Below, in pieces: positions 1-7,690 of a stretch of DNA of 64,000 nt. The translations under genes and the position numbers were made by a program. The DNA comes from Streptomyces cucumeris. GTDB lineage: Bacteria; Actinomycetota; Actinomycetes; Streptomycetales; Streptomycetaceae. The first letter of the stretch is position 1. Every line of letters starts with the position of its first letter. The DNA is taken from NCBI RefSeq assembly GCF_024295805.1, contig NZ_JANCLX010000025.1, positions 62,001 through 126,000 of the forward strand, given 5' to 3'. The notes beneath the pieces were generated by a model, which was not told the origin of the DNA, did no database searches, and saw only the letters and a program-made list of their open reading frames with translations.

Positions 1-244
1 GGGGAGTGGAAGACCTCCGGCACTGGGCGAGCATCCGCTGCTGGGAGAGTGTGGCCGGGCCACTCGCTTCTACGACGGGGCCAGTCGCCGCTACCTCCAT
101 CAGCCGCTGCTTGTGGAGGCGCATCATGGCGAGGAGATCTTCTGTCAACGCCTGCTGTGGGCCGTCGTAGGCCAGCCGGCCGTCCACGACGGAGACCTGG
201 ACGTCCTCCTCCCGGATACGCCGCACGAGGTCCTCGAATTCCAT
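1..244 (-). CDS. NRPS protein, N-terminal part (TubC-type docking domain), cut by the window edge
   Basis: Reading leftward from an ATG at 244, the frame stays open to the window edge (about 81 codons), with a TGGAG ribosome site a few bases upstream. The first 50 residues (starting MEFEDLVRRIREEDVQVSVV) have the alternating pattern of TubC N-terminal docking domains, which receive the previous NRPS or PKS subunit. The residues near position 68 (TLSQQRMLAQC) look like motif C1 at the start of a condensation domain. The gene lies about 100 bp downstream of the repeat-peptide gene on the same strand, so the two may be co-transcribed. A docking domain implies an upstream partner subunit, and the NRPS at 4489-7671 is the obvious candidate. 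The fold assignment rests on pattern recognition by eye; the rest of the protein is outside the window. Confidence 0.6.
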   Translation of the reverse strand, partial: MEFEDLVRRIREEDVQVSVVDGRLAYDGPQQALTEDLLAMMRLHKQRLMEVAATGPVVEASGPATLSQQRMLAQCRRSSTP

Positions 245-275
245 AGTGCTCCAGTTACAGGCTGGTGAAGTGAAC

Positions 276-305
276 GGCTGGGCGCCGGCTTCCCGGCTCC
301 CAGCC
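276..305 (-). terminator. Stem-loop between precursor peptide gene and NRPS gene
   Basis: Arms GGCTGGG (276-282) and CCCAGCC (299-305) are perfectly complementary, with a second GC-rich inner stem (GCCGG/CCGGC). There is no T-run. It lies between the stop of the 54-residue peptide gene (346) and the NRPS start (244), both read leftward. A partial terminator here would give much precursor and less enzyme mRNA, as is common in RiPP operons. The function is inferred. Confidence 0.45.
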
Positions 306-315
306 CAAACCGTCA

Positions 316-331
316 CCGGTCATATGACCGG
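316..331. promoter_or_regulatory. Perfect 16-bp palindrome downstream of the precursor gene
   Basis: CCGGTCATATGACCGG is a perfect palindrome, 15 bp past the precursor stop codon. It may form part of the same 3' structured region as the stem-loop at 276-305, protecting the short precursor mRNA from decay, or it may be a protein-binding site for the NRPS gene. Nothing in the sequence decides between these. Confidence 0.35.
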
Positions 332-345
332 CGGGAGTCCAGCGA

Positions 346-510
346 TCAGACCGCGGCAGTGGCGGAGCCCGTCGTGGTGACGGCCTTGACAGCGGTCGAG
401 GAGCCCGTCGTGGTGACGGCCTTGACAGCGGTCGAGGAGCCCGTCGTGGTGACGGCCTTGACAGCGGTCGAGGAGCCGGCGGAAACCACGTCGCTCTTGA
501 TCGAGTTCAT
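346..510 (-). CDS. Repeat-containing precursor peptide (putative RiPP precursor)
   Basis: This is a 54-residue peptide. The start chosen is the ATG at 510, with a good AAAGGG ribosome site 6-8 nt upstream; an upstream in-frame ATG at 579 lacks one. The layout is a 12-residue leader-like segment (MNSIKSDVVSAG), three identical units of SSTAVKAVTTTG, and a tail SATAAV. There is no Cys, so azole or lanthionine chemistry at Cys is excluded; thioamidation of the backbone or chemistry at Ser/Thr remains possible. It is divergent from a YcaO/TfuA operon. Known thioamide RiPPs (thiovarsolins) and the PGM1 product pheganomycin also come from multi-core precursors. The leader is very short for a RiPP. 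Which residues form the product, and where cutting occurs, cannot be read from the sequence. Confidence 0.75.
   Translation of the reverse strand: MNSIKSDVVSAGSSTAVKAVTTTGSSTAVKAVTTTGSSTAVKAVTTTGSATAAV
364..477. repeat. Three perfect 36-bp tandem repeats (plus 6 bp of a fourth)
   Basis: The units 364-399, 400-435 and 436-471 are identical at every base, and the next 6 bp (472-477) begin a fourth copy. The period is 12 codons, in frame with the minus-strand peptide gene. Identity even at third codon positions points to recent duplication or ongoing homogenisation rather than old protein-level selection. There are no spacers, so this is not a CRISPR array. Confidence 0.98.
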
Positions 511-835
511 TTTGGACCCTTTCAAATCGGGATTCTCTTGTCTCGGGGGTCGCCGTTTATAGCTTCCTACAAGGTGCACCTTGCGTGCCCTCTCGCCCCC
601 TAACGAGCAGAGTGGCAGGGATGATCGACAGACCTCAAGATCATGTGGCGCACGTCACCTCAACTGGCAATTATGCCCTATTCTTCACATACTTCCGTTT
701 TGACCTTGTAGATACATACAATCTGAGCGAGCGTCATGGACTGGTGTATGATTCGAAAACGATCACGACCAAGATCGCGTCGGGGGAAAGATATGCACAG
801 AGTGGTCAGAAATCCTGAAAGGCATTCCAGAAACG
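511..835. promoter_or_regulatory. Divergent control region between precursor gene and YcaO operon
   Basis: This 325-bp region has no convincing gene and is clearly richer in A+T than its surroundings, especially 655-760. It must hold the promoters for the precursor (leftward) and for the YcaO operon (rightward). It contains the palindrome at 570-583. A TTGACC hexamer at 700 is followed by TACAAT at 717, but the 11-nt spacing is too short for a standard promoter, so no promoter is assigned. Confidence 0.5.
570..583. promoter_or_regulatory. 14-bp perfect palindrome, candidate operator of the peptide cluster
   Basis: CAAGGTGCACCTTG is perfectly palindromic and lies 60 bp upstream of the precursor start, in the divergent control region. 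Position and symmetry fit binding by a dimeric regulator. No regulator gene is seen in the cluster part inside this window. Confidence 0.4.
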
Positions 836-2014
836 ATGCAGACCGCTCGCCGATTAAGCGCAGAGAACGTTCTCAAGGCCTACACAGGGCTCTCGGCCCG
901 CGCAGGCATCACGCGGATCGCCAACATCACAGGGCTTGACAGCGTCGGGCTTCCCGTATTCCTGGCGATCCGACCGACCGCAAAATCTCTCACGGTCAGC
1001 ATCGGGAAGTCGCCTGACCCCGTTGTGGCCCGCGCATCCGCCCTCATGGAATCATTGGAGACCTGGCACGCGGAGAACCTGTCGCTGCCGACCCGCACCC
1101 TTCCGTGGCTGCCGGGCGACAGAATAAGAGCCATCGATCCGCGATTACTGCCGGCCCCGCTCTATGACGTTCCCTCGTGTGACGACGCACCTCCGGCAGC
1201 ATGGGTGGAGGGAGAAGAGCTGTTCACTGGGGATCGGACCTGGGTCCCCGAACCGGTTGTTTCCATGGACTTCACGAAGAATTGCGAGACCGTGCCCGTT
1301 GCGAGGAACTCCAACGGGCTCGCCTCAGGCGCGACGGAGGATCAGGCAGTCACGCACGCCCTCTGCGAGGTCATCGAGCGGGATGCCGAATGGCGGTGGC
1401 GCACCAGCGATCACAGCGGCCGAGTGGACCTGAGAAGCATCGCGCACCCCGCGTGGCCTGCGCTCTTCGCCATGCTGGACCGTGCGGGCCTGGAAGTGGC
1501 TGTCTGGGATGTCACTTCACCGGTCGGCATACCCTGCTTCGGTGCCGTCGTGCTTCCCTCGGACGACAGTGCGCTGTGGCGACCCACCGGCGTGCACGAC
1601 GGGTTCGCCTGCCATCCCGACCCCTGGCGAGCGCTCGAATCCGCAGTCTGCGAGGCCGTACAGAAGAGGCTCACCTATATCGCCGGCAGCCGTGATGATC
1701 TTAGCCGCGAGGATTTCATCAGGGCCGCGGATCCGGAACTGGTGGAAACAGTACGACGGGAACTCGCCGCCGAACCGTCAGAGGTTGATTTCGACGTGAT
1801 CCCCTCGCTCACCGCCGGGTCTTTCGCCGGTGAGCGCGAGATGGTGTCAGAGCACCTCCGGGCTGCGGGATACGAACAGGCCGTCAAAGTGGATCTGACC
1901 GTAGAGGAATATGGTGCGCCAGTGGTCAAAGTCATAGTTCCGGGAATGTATGGACCGTTTGGCAGCTGTGCCAGGCCCGCGGCGTTCCATGCATTCGAAT
2001 CAGTCGGTATATAA
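836..2014 (+). CDS. YcaO-domain ATP-dependent peptide backbone cyclodehydratase/thioamide synthetase
   Basis: The 392-residue protein is a full-length YcaO enzyme. YcaO enzymes use ATP to activate a backbone amide by phosphorylation, letting Cys/Ser/Thr side chains or sulfide attack, which gives azolines or thioamides. Visible motifs are SIGKSPDPVVARASALMESLE (about 54-74; the Glu residues bind Mg-ATP), NSNGLASGATEDQAVTHALCE (about 157-177) and VIERDAEWRW. It starts at the ATG at 836, with AAAGG about 13 nt upstream. A TfuA-like gene starts 5 nt after its stop, and YcaO-TfuA pairs are associated with thioamidation (thiovarsolin, thioamitides, methyl-CoM reductase). There is no RiPP-recognition domain at its N-terminus and no proline-rich C-terminus of the azoline-forming type. 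The natural substrate is most likely the repeat peptide at 346-510. Confidence 0.9.
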   Translation: MQTARRLSAENVLKAYTGLSARAGITRIANITGLDSVGLPVFLAIRPTAKSLTVSIGKSPDPVVARASALMESLETWHAENLSLPTRTLPWLPGDRIRAIDPRLLPAPLYDVPSCDDAPPAAWVEGEELFTGDRTWVPEPVVSMDFTKNCETVPVARNSNGLASGATEDQAVTHALCEVIERDAEWRWRTSDHSGRVDLRSIAHPAWPALFAMLDRAGLEVAVWDVTSPVGIPCFGAVVLPSDDSALWRPTGVHDGFACHPDPWRALESAVCEAVQKRLTYIAGSRDDLSREDFIRAADPELVETVRRELAAEPSEVDFDVIPSLTAGSFAGEREMVSEHLRAAGYEQAVKVDLTVEEYGAPVVKVIVPGMYGPFGSCARPAAFHAFESVGI

Positions 2015-2019
2015 TCAGA

Positions 2020-2808
2020 ATGAACCAGTCAACCGAAGTATTCGACCCGCGCCGTACGATCACCTTCCTGGGCCCCACCCTGCCCGTCAGGGAAGCAGCA
2101 CAAGAGTTTCCGTGTACGTATGCCCCGCCCGCTGCCATCGGCGACGTCTATCGCGCCGTTCAACAGGCGCCGCAGACGCTGGTCATAGTCGACGGATATT
2201 TCGAAAGCGTTCCAGCCGTCTGGCACAAGGAGATTCTCCACGCTCTCGCCTCCGGAGTACGCGTCTACGGCTGTTCCAGCATGGGTGCTCTCCGCGCCGC
2301 CGAACTCTCGGTCCACGGCATGGTTGGTATCGGCGACATCTTCAGTATGTACGCGGAAGGCGTCCTGGAGGACGACGACGAGGTGGCGGTCACGCACACC
2401 TCCGCGGACACCGGGTACCGCTGTGTCTCCCACCCGATGGTCAACATCCGGCACGGGCTCCGTCTTGCCCGCGAAGCAGGGGTGTTGTCCGAGGAACAAG
2501 CCGCTACCCTGGCTGGCTTCACCAAGCAGTTGTTCTATGCCGACCGCCACTGGTCGCGGGTGTTCCAGCATGCCGCCGAGACGGGCGTACCACCCGCCGC
2601 GCTCAGGGATCTCACCGTGATCGCCCGTTCCGCAGCAGCCGACCTCAAGCGGCAGGATGCCCTCACCGCTCTGCGCAGCCTTGCAGACAACTCTCTCCCC
2701 GTAACCGACGTCGTCGTTCCAGCGTTTGCCGAGACCAACGCCTGGACGCACTTCGTGAGCACGGAGAACGCACCTCCTCCTCCTCCGCCTCCGGAGGACA
2801 GTCCGTGA
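2020..2808 (+). CDS. TfuA-like protein, partner of YcaO in thioamide formation
   Basis: The 262-residue protein has the TfuA core: FLGPTLPVREA at the N-terminus and the hallmark GCSSMGALRAAEL (about 84-96), followed by MYAEGVLEDDDEVAV. In known thioamide pathways TfuA is thought to recruit or deliver sulfide to YcaO, or to activate it. It starts 5 nt after the YcaO stop and overlaps the next gene by 4 nt, so translation is coupled. An unusual run of seven prolines (about 252-258) precedes the C-terminus and may be a flexible or docking tail. The family call is secure; the exact chemistry is inferred from the YcaO pairing and the Cys-free precursor. Confidence 0.9.
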   Translation: MNQSTEVFDPRRTITFLGPTLPVREAAQEFPCTYAPPAAIGDVYRAVQQAPQTLVIVDGYFESVPAVWHKEILHALASGVRVYGCSSMGALRAAELSVHGMVGIGDIFSMYAEGVLEDDDEVAVTHTSADTGYRCVSHPMVNIRHGLRLAREAGVLSEEQAATLAGFTKQLFYADRHWSRVFQHAAETGVPPAALRDLTVIARSAAADLKRQDALTALRSLADNSLPVTDVVVPAFAETNAWTHFVSTENAPPPPPPPEDSP

Positions 2809-3461
2809 CCGCATCCCCGACCACCGTTCCTCAGGCCGCACAGGGCTTCGACTCCGTCGGCGCCGCGGCAGTGGCGGAGATCGCGCACTGGCTGGTCTCG
2901 TTTCTCACGCACGGCCACCCCGACCTCGGTCGCAAGGGTGCGGTCTGCCCTTTCATGGAACAGTCGCTCAAACTCGGGCGCACGGCGATCAGCGCGGTCG
3001 ATGTCAGAGGTCCGCGTGGCGTCAGGCGGCTGGAGAACACGGCACGTTCGGCACTAGCCAGGCTGGGCGAGGAGCCCTCCGGAGACGACATCCACAACTC
3101 CTTCGTGCTGGTGCCGGTGGGCGAGGACCCCGATGTCTGCCAGGAGCTCGTCCTCGAGGTGCAGCAGCGCCTGAAGCGGGAAGCCGTCGTCGCGGGGAAG
3201 ATGATCGGTGAGTTCTTCCCCGGGCATCCCATGCAAGGCGTGCACAGCCGCTCCTTCCGTCCGTTGGCCAGCCCGAGGCCCGTACTCGCCGTGCGAACGA
3301 TGGTCGTCACGGACATCCTCTTCCTCACCTTCGCGGGGATACCCGCCGCCGACCGGCTGGCCTATCTGGCCGTCTGGGAGGAGCGGTTCGCCGATATGGC
3401 GGGCCACACCTGGATCCGCATGTATGAAGCAGCACGCACAGAGGCGGAGAGAGACGCGTGA
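2805..3461 (+). CDS. DUF6875-like protein of unknown function
   Basis: This 218-residue protein starts at a GTG overlapping the TfuA stop (GTGA), with GGAGGA just upstream; the frame is open further left, but that part is a shadow of TfuA. Visible motifs are AVCPFMEQSLKLGRTA (about 45-60), FFPGHPMQGVHSRSFRPLASP (about 130-150) and IRTMVVTDILFL-like VRTMVVTDILFLTF. I believe this is DUF6875, a family seen next to biosynthetic genes, but the name is from memory. There is no signal peptide or membrane segment. The conserved Cys-Pro and His/Arg motifs suggest a catalytic or cofactor-handling role, but no function can be assigned. It is translationally coupled to the methyltransferase that follows. 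Confidence 0.65.
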   Translation: MTASPTTVPQAAQGFDSVGAAAVAEIAHWLVSFLTHGHPDLGRKGAVCPFMEQSLKLGRTAISAVDVRGPRGVRRLENTARSALARLGEEPSGDDIHNSFVLVPVGEDPDVCQELVLEVQQRLKREAVVAGKMIGEFFPGHPMQGVHSRSFRPLASPRPVLAVRTMVVTDILFLTFAGIPAADRLAYLAVWEERFADMAGHTWIRMYEAARTEAERDA

Positions 3462-4492
3462 AGAGCCTCGAGCAGGAACGCCGACGGATTGCCGAGTTGT
3501 TCGACATCGCCCCGAGCAGGGTGCTGCACGCCCTGGCCGTCCTCGGCGTAGCCGACCTCGTGGGACCGGACGGCACGGGGGCTCAGGCTCTCGAGGAAGA
3601 GCTGGGTCTCGGCCGCGAGAACCTGTGGCGCCTGCTGCGTGCCGCCGAGGCGCTGGGTGTACTGACCGTCGACGCTGAAGGCGGCGTCCGGCTGCTGACG
3701 GCTGGCACCTTGCTCAAGACTGACCACCCTGGCAGCTTGCGCGCCGAGTTCTCCGACAACGCCCTGTTCACGGCCTGGGGACCCTTCGTGGACTGCCTAC
3801 GGAACGGCACGCCCAGCTACGAACTCTCCCACGGCGCACCTATCTTCGCACGGATGGACGATTCGCCGGAGGAGCTGCGGCAGTTCCACGAGCACATGCG
3901 TGTGCGCGCGACACAGCTCTACCGGCCGCTGCTGCCCCACTTGTTGGAACGGTGCGCTGACGACCCCGTCGACCTCGGCGGTGGCACCGGGGGGTTGTCC
4001 GTTCTGCTCCTGGATGCCTCGCCGACGCTGCAAGTGACGCTGACCGACCTGCCCGCGGTCATCGAACTGATCCCGGAGACGGTCCGCAACGCCTACCCCG
4101 GGCGCTTGGTGCTGAGCACGGGCGACATGTTCACCACCGTCCCCGCCGCGCACGGCACCTACCTCCTGGGCAGCGTCCTGCACGACTGGTCCGACGTCCG
4201 GGCCAGCGAACTGCTAACTCGTTGTGCTCGGGCCCTCCCCGAGCACGGCGAGATCATCCTGCTGGAACGGGTCCTGGACGAGACCGGCCCTGATACCCGG
4301 CGCATGAGTGACATGTGGATGATGGCCATGACGGGCGGACGGGAACGCTCCGAGAGCGAGTGGGCCGCCCTGGCCCGCCGTTCGGGGCTGGAACTGCGCG
4401 AGGTCCACCACGGCTCCGGTGAACTCGCCGCGATCACCCTGAGCCTGCCCGGTGCCGATACCACCGTGCACCTGAAGGAGTCGGCACGATGA
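3458..4492 (+). CDS. SAM-dependent O-methyltransferase (dimerisation domain plus Rossmann domain)
   Basis: The 344-residue protein has a winged-helix dimerisation region (about 1-100) followed by a class I methyltransferase domain with motif I DLGGGTGGLSVLLLDASP (about 171-188), an acidic TDLPAVIELIP strand and the catalytic His motif LGSVLHDWSD (about 236). This layout matches the Methyltransf_2 family that methylates hydroxyl groups of small molecules, including NRPS and polyketide products. The GTG start overlaps the previous stop, and its own stop overlaps the NRPS start (ATGA). Its substrate here is unknown; the precursor has many Ser/Thr hydroxyls, but an NRPS-derived aromatic or hydroxy acid is as likely. 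Confidence 0.85.
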   Translation: MKSLEQERRRIAELFDIAPSRVLHALAVLGVADLVGPDGTGAQALEEELGLGRENLWRLLRAAEALGVLTVDAEGGVRLLTAGTLLKTDHPGSLRAEFSDNALFTAWGPFVDCLRNGTPSYELSHGAPIFARMDDSPEELRQFHEHMRVRATQLYRPLLPHLLERCADDPVDLGGGTGGLSVLLLDASPTLQVTLTDLPAVIELIPETVRNAYPGRLVLSTGDMFTTVPAAHGTYLLGSVLHDWSDVRASELLTRCARALPEHGEIILLERVLDETGPDTRRMSDMWMMAMTGGRERSESEWAALARRSGLELREVHHGSGELAAITLSLPGADTTVHLKESAR

Positions 4493-7400
4493 CATCCCAG
4501 TCCGACGCTCCCCTGTCGTTCCACCAGGAGCGCATGTGGGTCCTCCAATCCCTGCGCCCGGCCAGCCCCGCATACAACGTCGGCCTCGCCCTGCGCCACG
4601 CCCGCCGGGTCGACCGCGCCACGTTGTCAGCCGCCCTCTCGGCGCTCGTGCGGCGCCATGACATGCTCCGCACCCGCTATCACATGGCAACGGACGGAAG
4701 CCTCCTGCAAAGGGTGGACACAGCCTTCGACGTGCCGGTCGTCCGGCGTACCGAGACTGCCGACCGATCCTGGCACCAGCTTGCGGACGATCTGCTGCTG
4801 CAGCCCTTCGACCTTGCCGGTCCGCCACCTGTACGGTGCACCGTCGTCAGCCGCGGCGACGGAACCGACATCGTCTTCTTCTCCCTCCATCACATCCTGG
4901 TGGATGGCCTGTCCTGCGACACCCTCGGGCGGGACCTGACGGCTCTCTACGAGGCCTGCGCAGCCGGTACGGAACCCGAGCTCGAGGATCCCGGGGCGTC
5001 CTACGCCCTCATCGCCCGCAAGCAGCGCGAAGATGCTTCCCGGCTCTCCAGACATGTCGCTTACTGGCGCATCGCACTCGACGGCTTCGATCGGCTGGAC
5101 CTGCCGCTGGACCGACCCCGCCGGCCGTCTGCCGACGCGGCGGGCGGAAAGATCAGGCTGGAACTCGGGGCTGAACTCATCGCGCGCCTCGAGAGGTTCG
5201 CGTTCCGCCAGCGCTGCGCACTGTCCAGCGTTCTGGCGGCGACGTTTGTTCTGCTTATGCGCGCACACTGCGGCCAGGACGACATCACCTTCGGATCGAT
5301 GCTGTCGGGCCGCAGCCCAGCGGACCGGAACGCGGTCGGCTTCTTCGCCAACACCGTGCCTGTGCGGGTACGGCTCGAGGGCGTAAGGACCTTCAGGGAT
5401 CTTGTGCGGCATGTCAACGCCATCCTTCTCAAGGCACAGGAACACCAGGACGCGCCCTTCGAACAGGTGGTCGCCGCGGTCGAACCGGCTCGGGAGGCCG
5501 GGCGACACCCTGTCTTCGACGTCGGCTACGTCCATCATGGATCCCTTCCCTCGGACTACAGACCCGGCTGGGACAGGGCACCGTGGCAGGAACCGATCGT
5601 CCGTTTCGACCTCGAGCTCGAAACGGAGGTTGTCGACGGTTCACTCGTCGCCGTCCTGGGATACCGCAAAGAGCTGTTCGATGCATCGACCGCCGACCGC
5701 ATCGCCGCGCGCCTCGCCGAGCTCTTCAGCCGCGCTGACTCTCTCGGCGACGACGACGTGCGTGCCATACGCGTACTCACAGCCGCCGAAGAGGCTTCGG
5801 TCCTCACCGAGTGGAACTCGAACGAGGCCGAAGTGGCCGAGTGTTCCTTCGCCGACGTCTTCGAGGAGCAGGCCGCCAGAACACCCGAAGGCGCCGCTCT
5901 GTGTTTCGGCGAACGCGTGCTCACCTACCGGCAAGTGAACGAGGACGCGAACCAGTTGGCACACCTGCTCGTCGCAGCGGGGGTCGGTGCCGAAACCGTC
6001 GTCGCCGTATCGGTGCCCAGATCCCCGGGCATGATCCTGGGAGTCCTGGCGATTCTGAAGAGCGGCGGGGCCTTCCTGCCCGTCGACCCGGAATACCCAT
6101 CAGCCCGCATCGACTACATGATCCAGGACGCCCGTCCGGCGCTGGTGATCACCACGCCCGCGTTGGCCGATCGGTTCGGGAATGTGCCCTGCCTGCTGAT
6201 CGAGGAGTCCGGTGCTCCGCACCAATCCGCCGGTGACTCGACGGACGGGGCGAGCGACGTCTCCAATCCTGACCGGGACGCCCTGGCAGCCCATCCGCTC
6301 GCCGCGATGTGCCTGTACTACACATCCGGATCCACCGGGGCGCCGAAGGCGGTCGTCGTGCCGCACGCTGGGCTTGCCAGCGTGCTCCACTTTCAGCGAC
6401 ACCACCTCAAGGCGGGACCGAACAGCAGCGTCCTGCAGTTCTTCTCACTGAGCTTCGACGTCGCCCTGTGGGAAATGTCGCTGGCCCTGTTGTGGGGGGG
6501 AGCCTTTGTCCTCGTCCCAGCGACGGACGTGCTCGACGCCGATCGTCTGTGGGATCACGCGCACCGCCGACACGTCACCCATATGTCCTGCACACCGTCC
6601 ATGCTGGAGACGCTGCCGCCCGACACCCTGCCTGCAGGCTGCACGGTGATGCTGGGCGGCGAGCCCTCTCCGCGGGACCTAGTGGCACGCTGGGCGGCCC
6701 GCCACCAGGTTTTCAACCTCTACGGCCCCACCGAGACCACGCTCTGCGCGACGGGCAGCGACCCCGCCACCGGCGACGAGGCACCGCCGATCGGCCGACC
6801 GGTCACCAACCAGCAGATCTACGTCCTCGACAGCAATCTGCGCCCCGTGCCGCCTGGTGTCCCCGGCGAGCTGTACCTCGCGGGCGCGGGGCTCGCCCGC
6901 GGATATCTCGGCCGGCCCGACCTGACCGCCACACGTTTCATCGCCTGCCCCTTCGGCAACGCCGGGGAACGCATGTACCGCACCGGCGACATGGTCCGCT
7001 GGCGACCCGACGGATCTCTCAAGTTCCTGGGCCGGACCGACGAGCAGGTCAAGATCAGAGGCTTCCGCGTCGAGCTCGGTGAGATCGAGTCCGCCCTGAA
7101 TGCGCTCGAGGCCGTGCGCCAGGCCGTGGTGTTGTTGCTGGAGGACTCCCCTGGCATCCGACGGATCGTTGCCTATTACGTCCTGAACGCAGGGCCGCCG
7201 GCCAGGGACGAAGCCATACGCACGGCTCTGCGGGACCGGCTGCCTGACCACATGGTCCCGTCGGCGTTCGTCGCGCTGGAAGCCCTCCCCGTCACCTCCA
7301 ACGGCAAGCTCGACCGCAAGGCGTTGCCGACACCGCCGACCGACCTGAGCCGTACCGGTCGTGCCCCCCGCGACGCCGAGGAGGAGGCGCTCCACGCCGT

Positions 7401-7671
7401 CTTCCGCGAACTGCTCGACTCCCCCGGACTCGACATCGACACCAGTTTCTTCGCAGCGGGCGGCGACTCGCTCCTAGCCACGCGTCTGATGAGCAGGATC
7501 CGCCGGGATCTCGGCCTGGACATCACCATCCAGCAGCTCTTCGAAGCGCCGACCGTGGCCGGGCTGCGAGCGTGTGTCACATCGGCCGTCGCGACCGCCA
7601 ATGGCATGCCGGTCGGTACCGCAGCGACCCTCGGTACACCGCCTCCGCGCCGTACCGGCTTCATCGACTGA
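4489..7671 (+). CDS. Single-module non-ribosomal peptide synthetase (C-A-PCP)
   Basis: The 1060-residue protein has a condensation domain (about 8-430; active-site HHILVDG near 134-140), an adenylation domain (about 445-960; YYTSGSTGAPK near 609, NLYGPTETT near 743, YRTGDMVRWRPDG, LGRTDEQVKIRGFRVELGE, NGKLDRKALP) and a carrier domain (phosphopantetheine Ser near 994 in GGDSLLATR). There is no thioesterase or reductase, so release needs another enzyme. Hand alignment to GrsA gives a pocket of D235 V236 W239 S278 M299 G301 L322 L330 C331 K517. Its last residues (G-L-L-C-K) match codes for 4-hydroxyphenylglycine, hinting at an aromatic or phenylglycine-like substrate; this needs checking. A C domain at the N-terminus implies an upstream acyl or peptidyl donor, which could be the partial NRPS at the left edge or a thioamidated peptide. 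Confidence 0.93.
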   Translation: MTSQSDAPLSFHQERMWVLQSLRPASPAYNVGLALRHARRVDRATLSAALSALVRRHDMLRTRYHMATDGSLLQRVDTAFDVPVVRRTETADRSWHQLADDLLLQPFDLAGPPPVRCTVVSRGDGTDIVFFSLHHILVDGLSCDTLGRDLTALYEACAAGTEPELEDPGASYALIARKQREDASRLSRHVAYWRIALDGFDRLDLPLDRPRRPSADAAGGKIRLELGAELIARLERFAFRQRCALSSVLAATFVLLMRAHCGQDDITFGSMLSGRSPADRNAVGFFANTVPVRVRLEGVRTFRDLVRHVNAILLKAQEHQDAPFEQVVAAVEPAREAGRHPVFDVGYVHHGSLPSDYRPGWDRAPWQEPIVRFDLELETEVVDGSLVAVLGYRKELFDASTADRIAARLAELFSRADSLGDDDVRAIRVLTAAEEASVLTEWNSNEAEVAECSFADVFEEQAARTPEGAALCFGERVLTYRQVNEDANQLAHLLVAAGVGAETVVAVSVPRSPGMILGVLAILKSGGAFLPVDPEYPSARIDYMIQDARPALVITTPALADRFGNVPCLLIEESGAPHQSAGDSTDGASDVSNPDRDALAAHPLAAMCLYYTSGSTGAPKAVVVPHAGLASVLHFQRHHLKAGPNSSVLQFFSLSFDVALWEMSLALLWGGAFVLVPATDVLDADRLWDHAHRRHVTHMSCTPSMLETLPPDTLPAGCTVMLGGEPSPRDLVARWAARHQVFNLYGPTETTLCATGSDPATGDEAPPIGRPVTNQQIYVLDSNLRPVPPGVPGELYLAGAGLARGYLGRPDLTATRFIACPFGNAGERMYRTGDMVRWRPDGSLKFLGRTDEQVKIRGFRVELGEIESALNALEAVRQAVVLLLEDSPGIRRIVAYYVLNAGPPARDEAIRTALRDRLPDHMVPSAFVALEALPVTSNGKLDRKALPTPPTDLSRTGRAPRDAEEEALHAVFRELLDSPGLDIDTSFFAAGGDSLLATRLMSRIRRDLGLDITIQQLFEAPTVAGLRACVTSAVATANGMPVGTAATLGTPPPRRTGFID

Positions 7672-7690
7672 AACCTGAGGAGATCGCCCT

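Noticed and set aside
364..477. CRISPR array
   Set aside because: The repeats are directly joined without spacers and lie in frame within a peptide gene.
359..562. Plus-strand frame with three repeats (EPVVVTALTAVE)
   Set aside because: It is the antisense of the repeat-peptide gene. It has no ribosome site, its repeats follow from the same 36-bp DNA repeat, and the minus-strand version has the start signals.
700..722. Promoter TTGACC...TACAAT before the YcaO gene
   Set aside because: The spacing is only 11 nt, too short for a sigma-70-type promoter.
1950..2804. Long upstream extension of the DUF6875-like gene
   Set aside because: This stretch is the out-of-frame shadow of the TfuA-like gene; the GTG at 2805 has a strong GGAGGA site.
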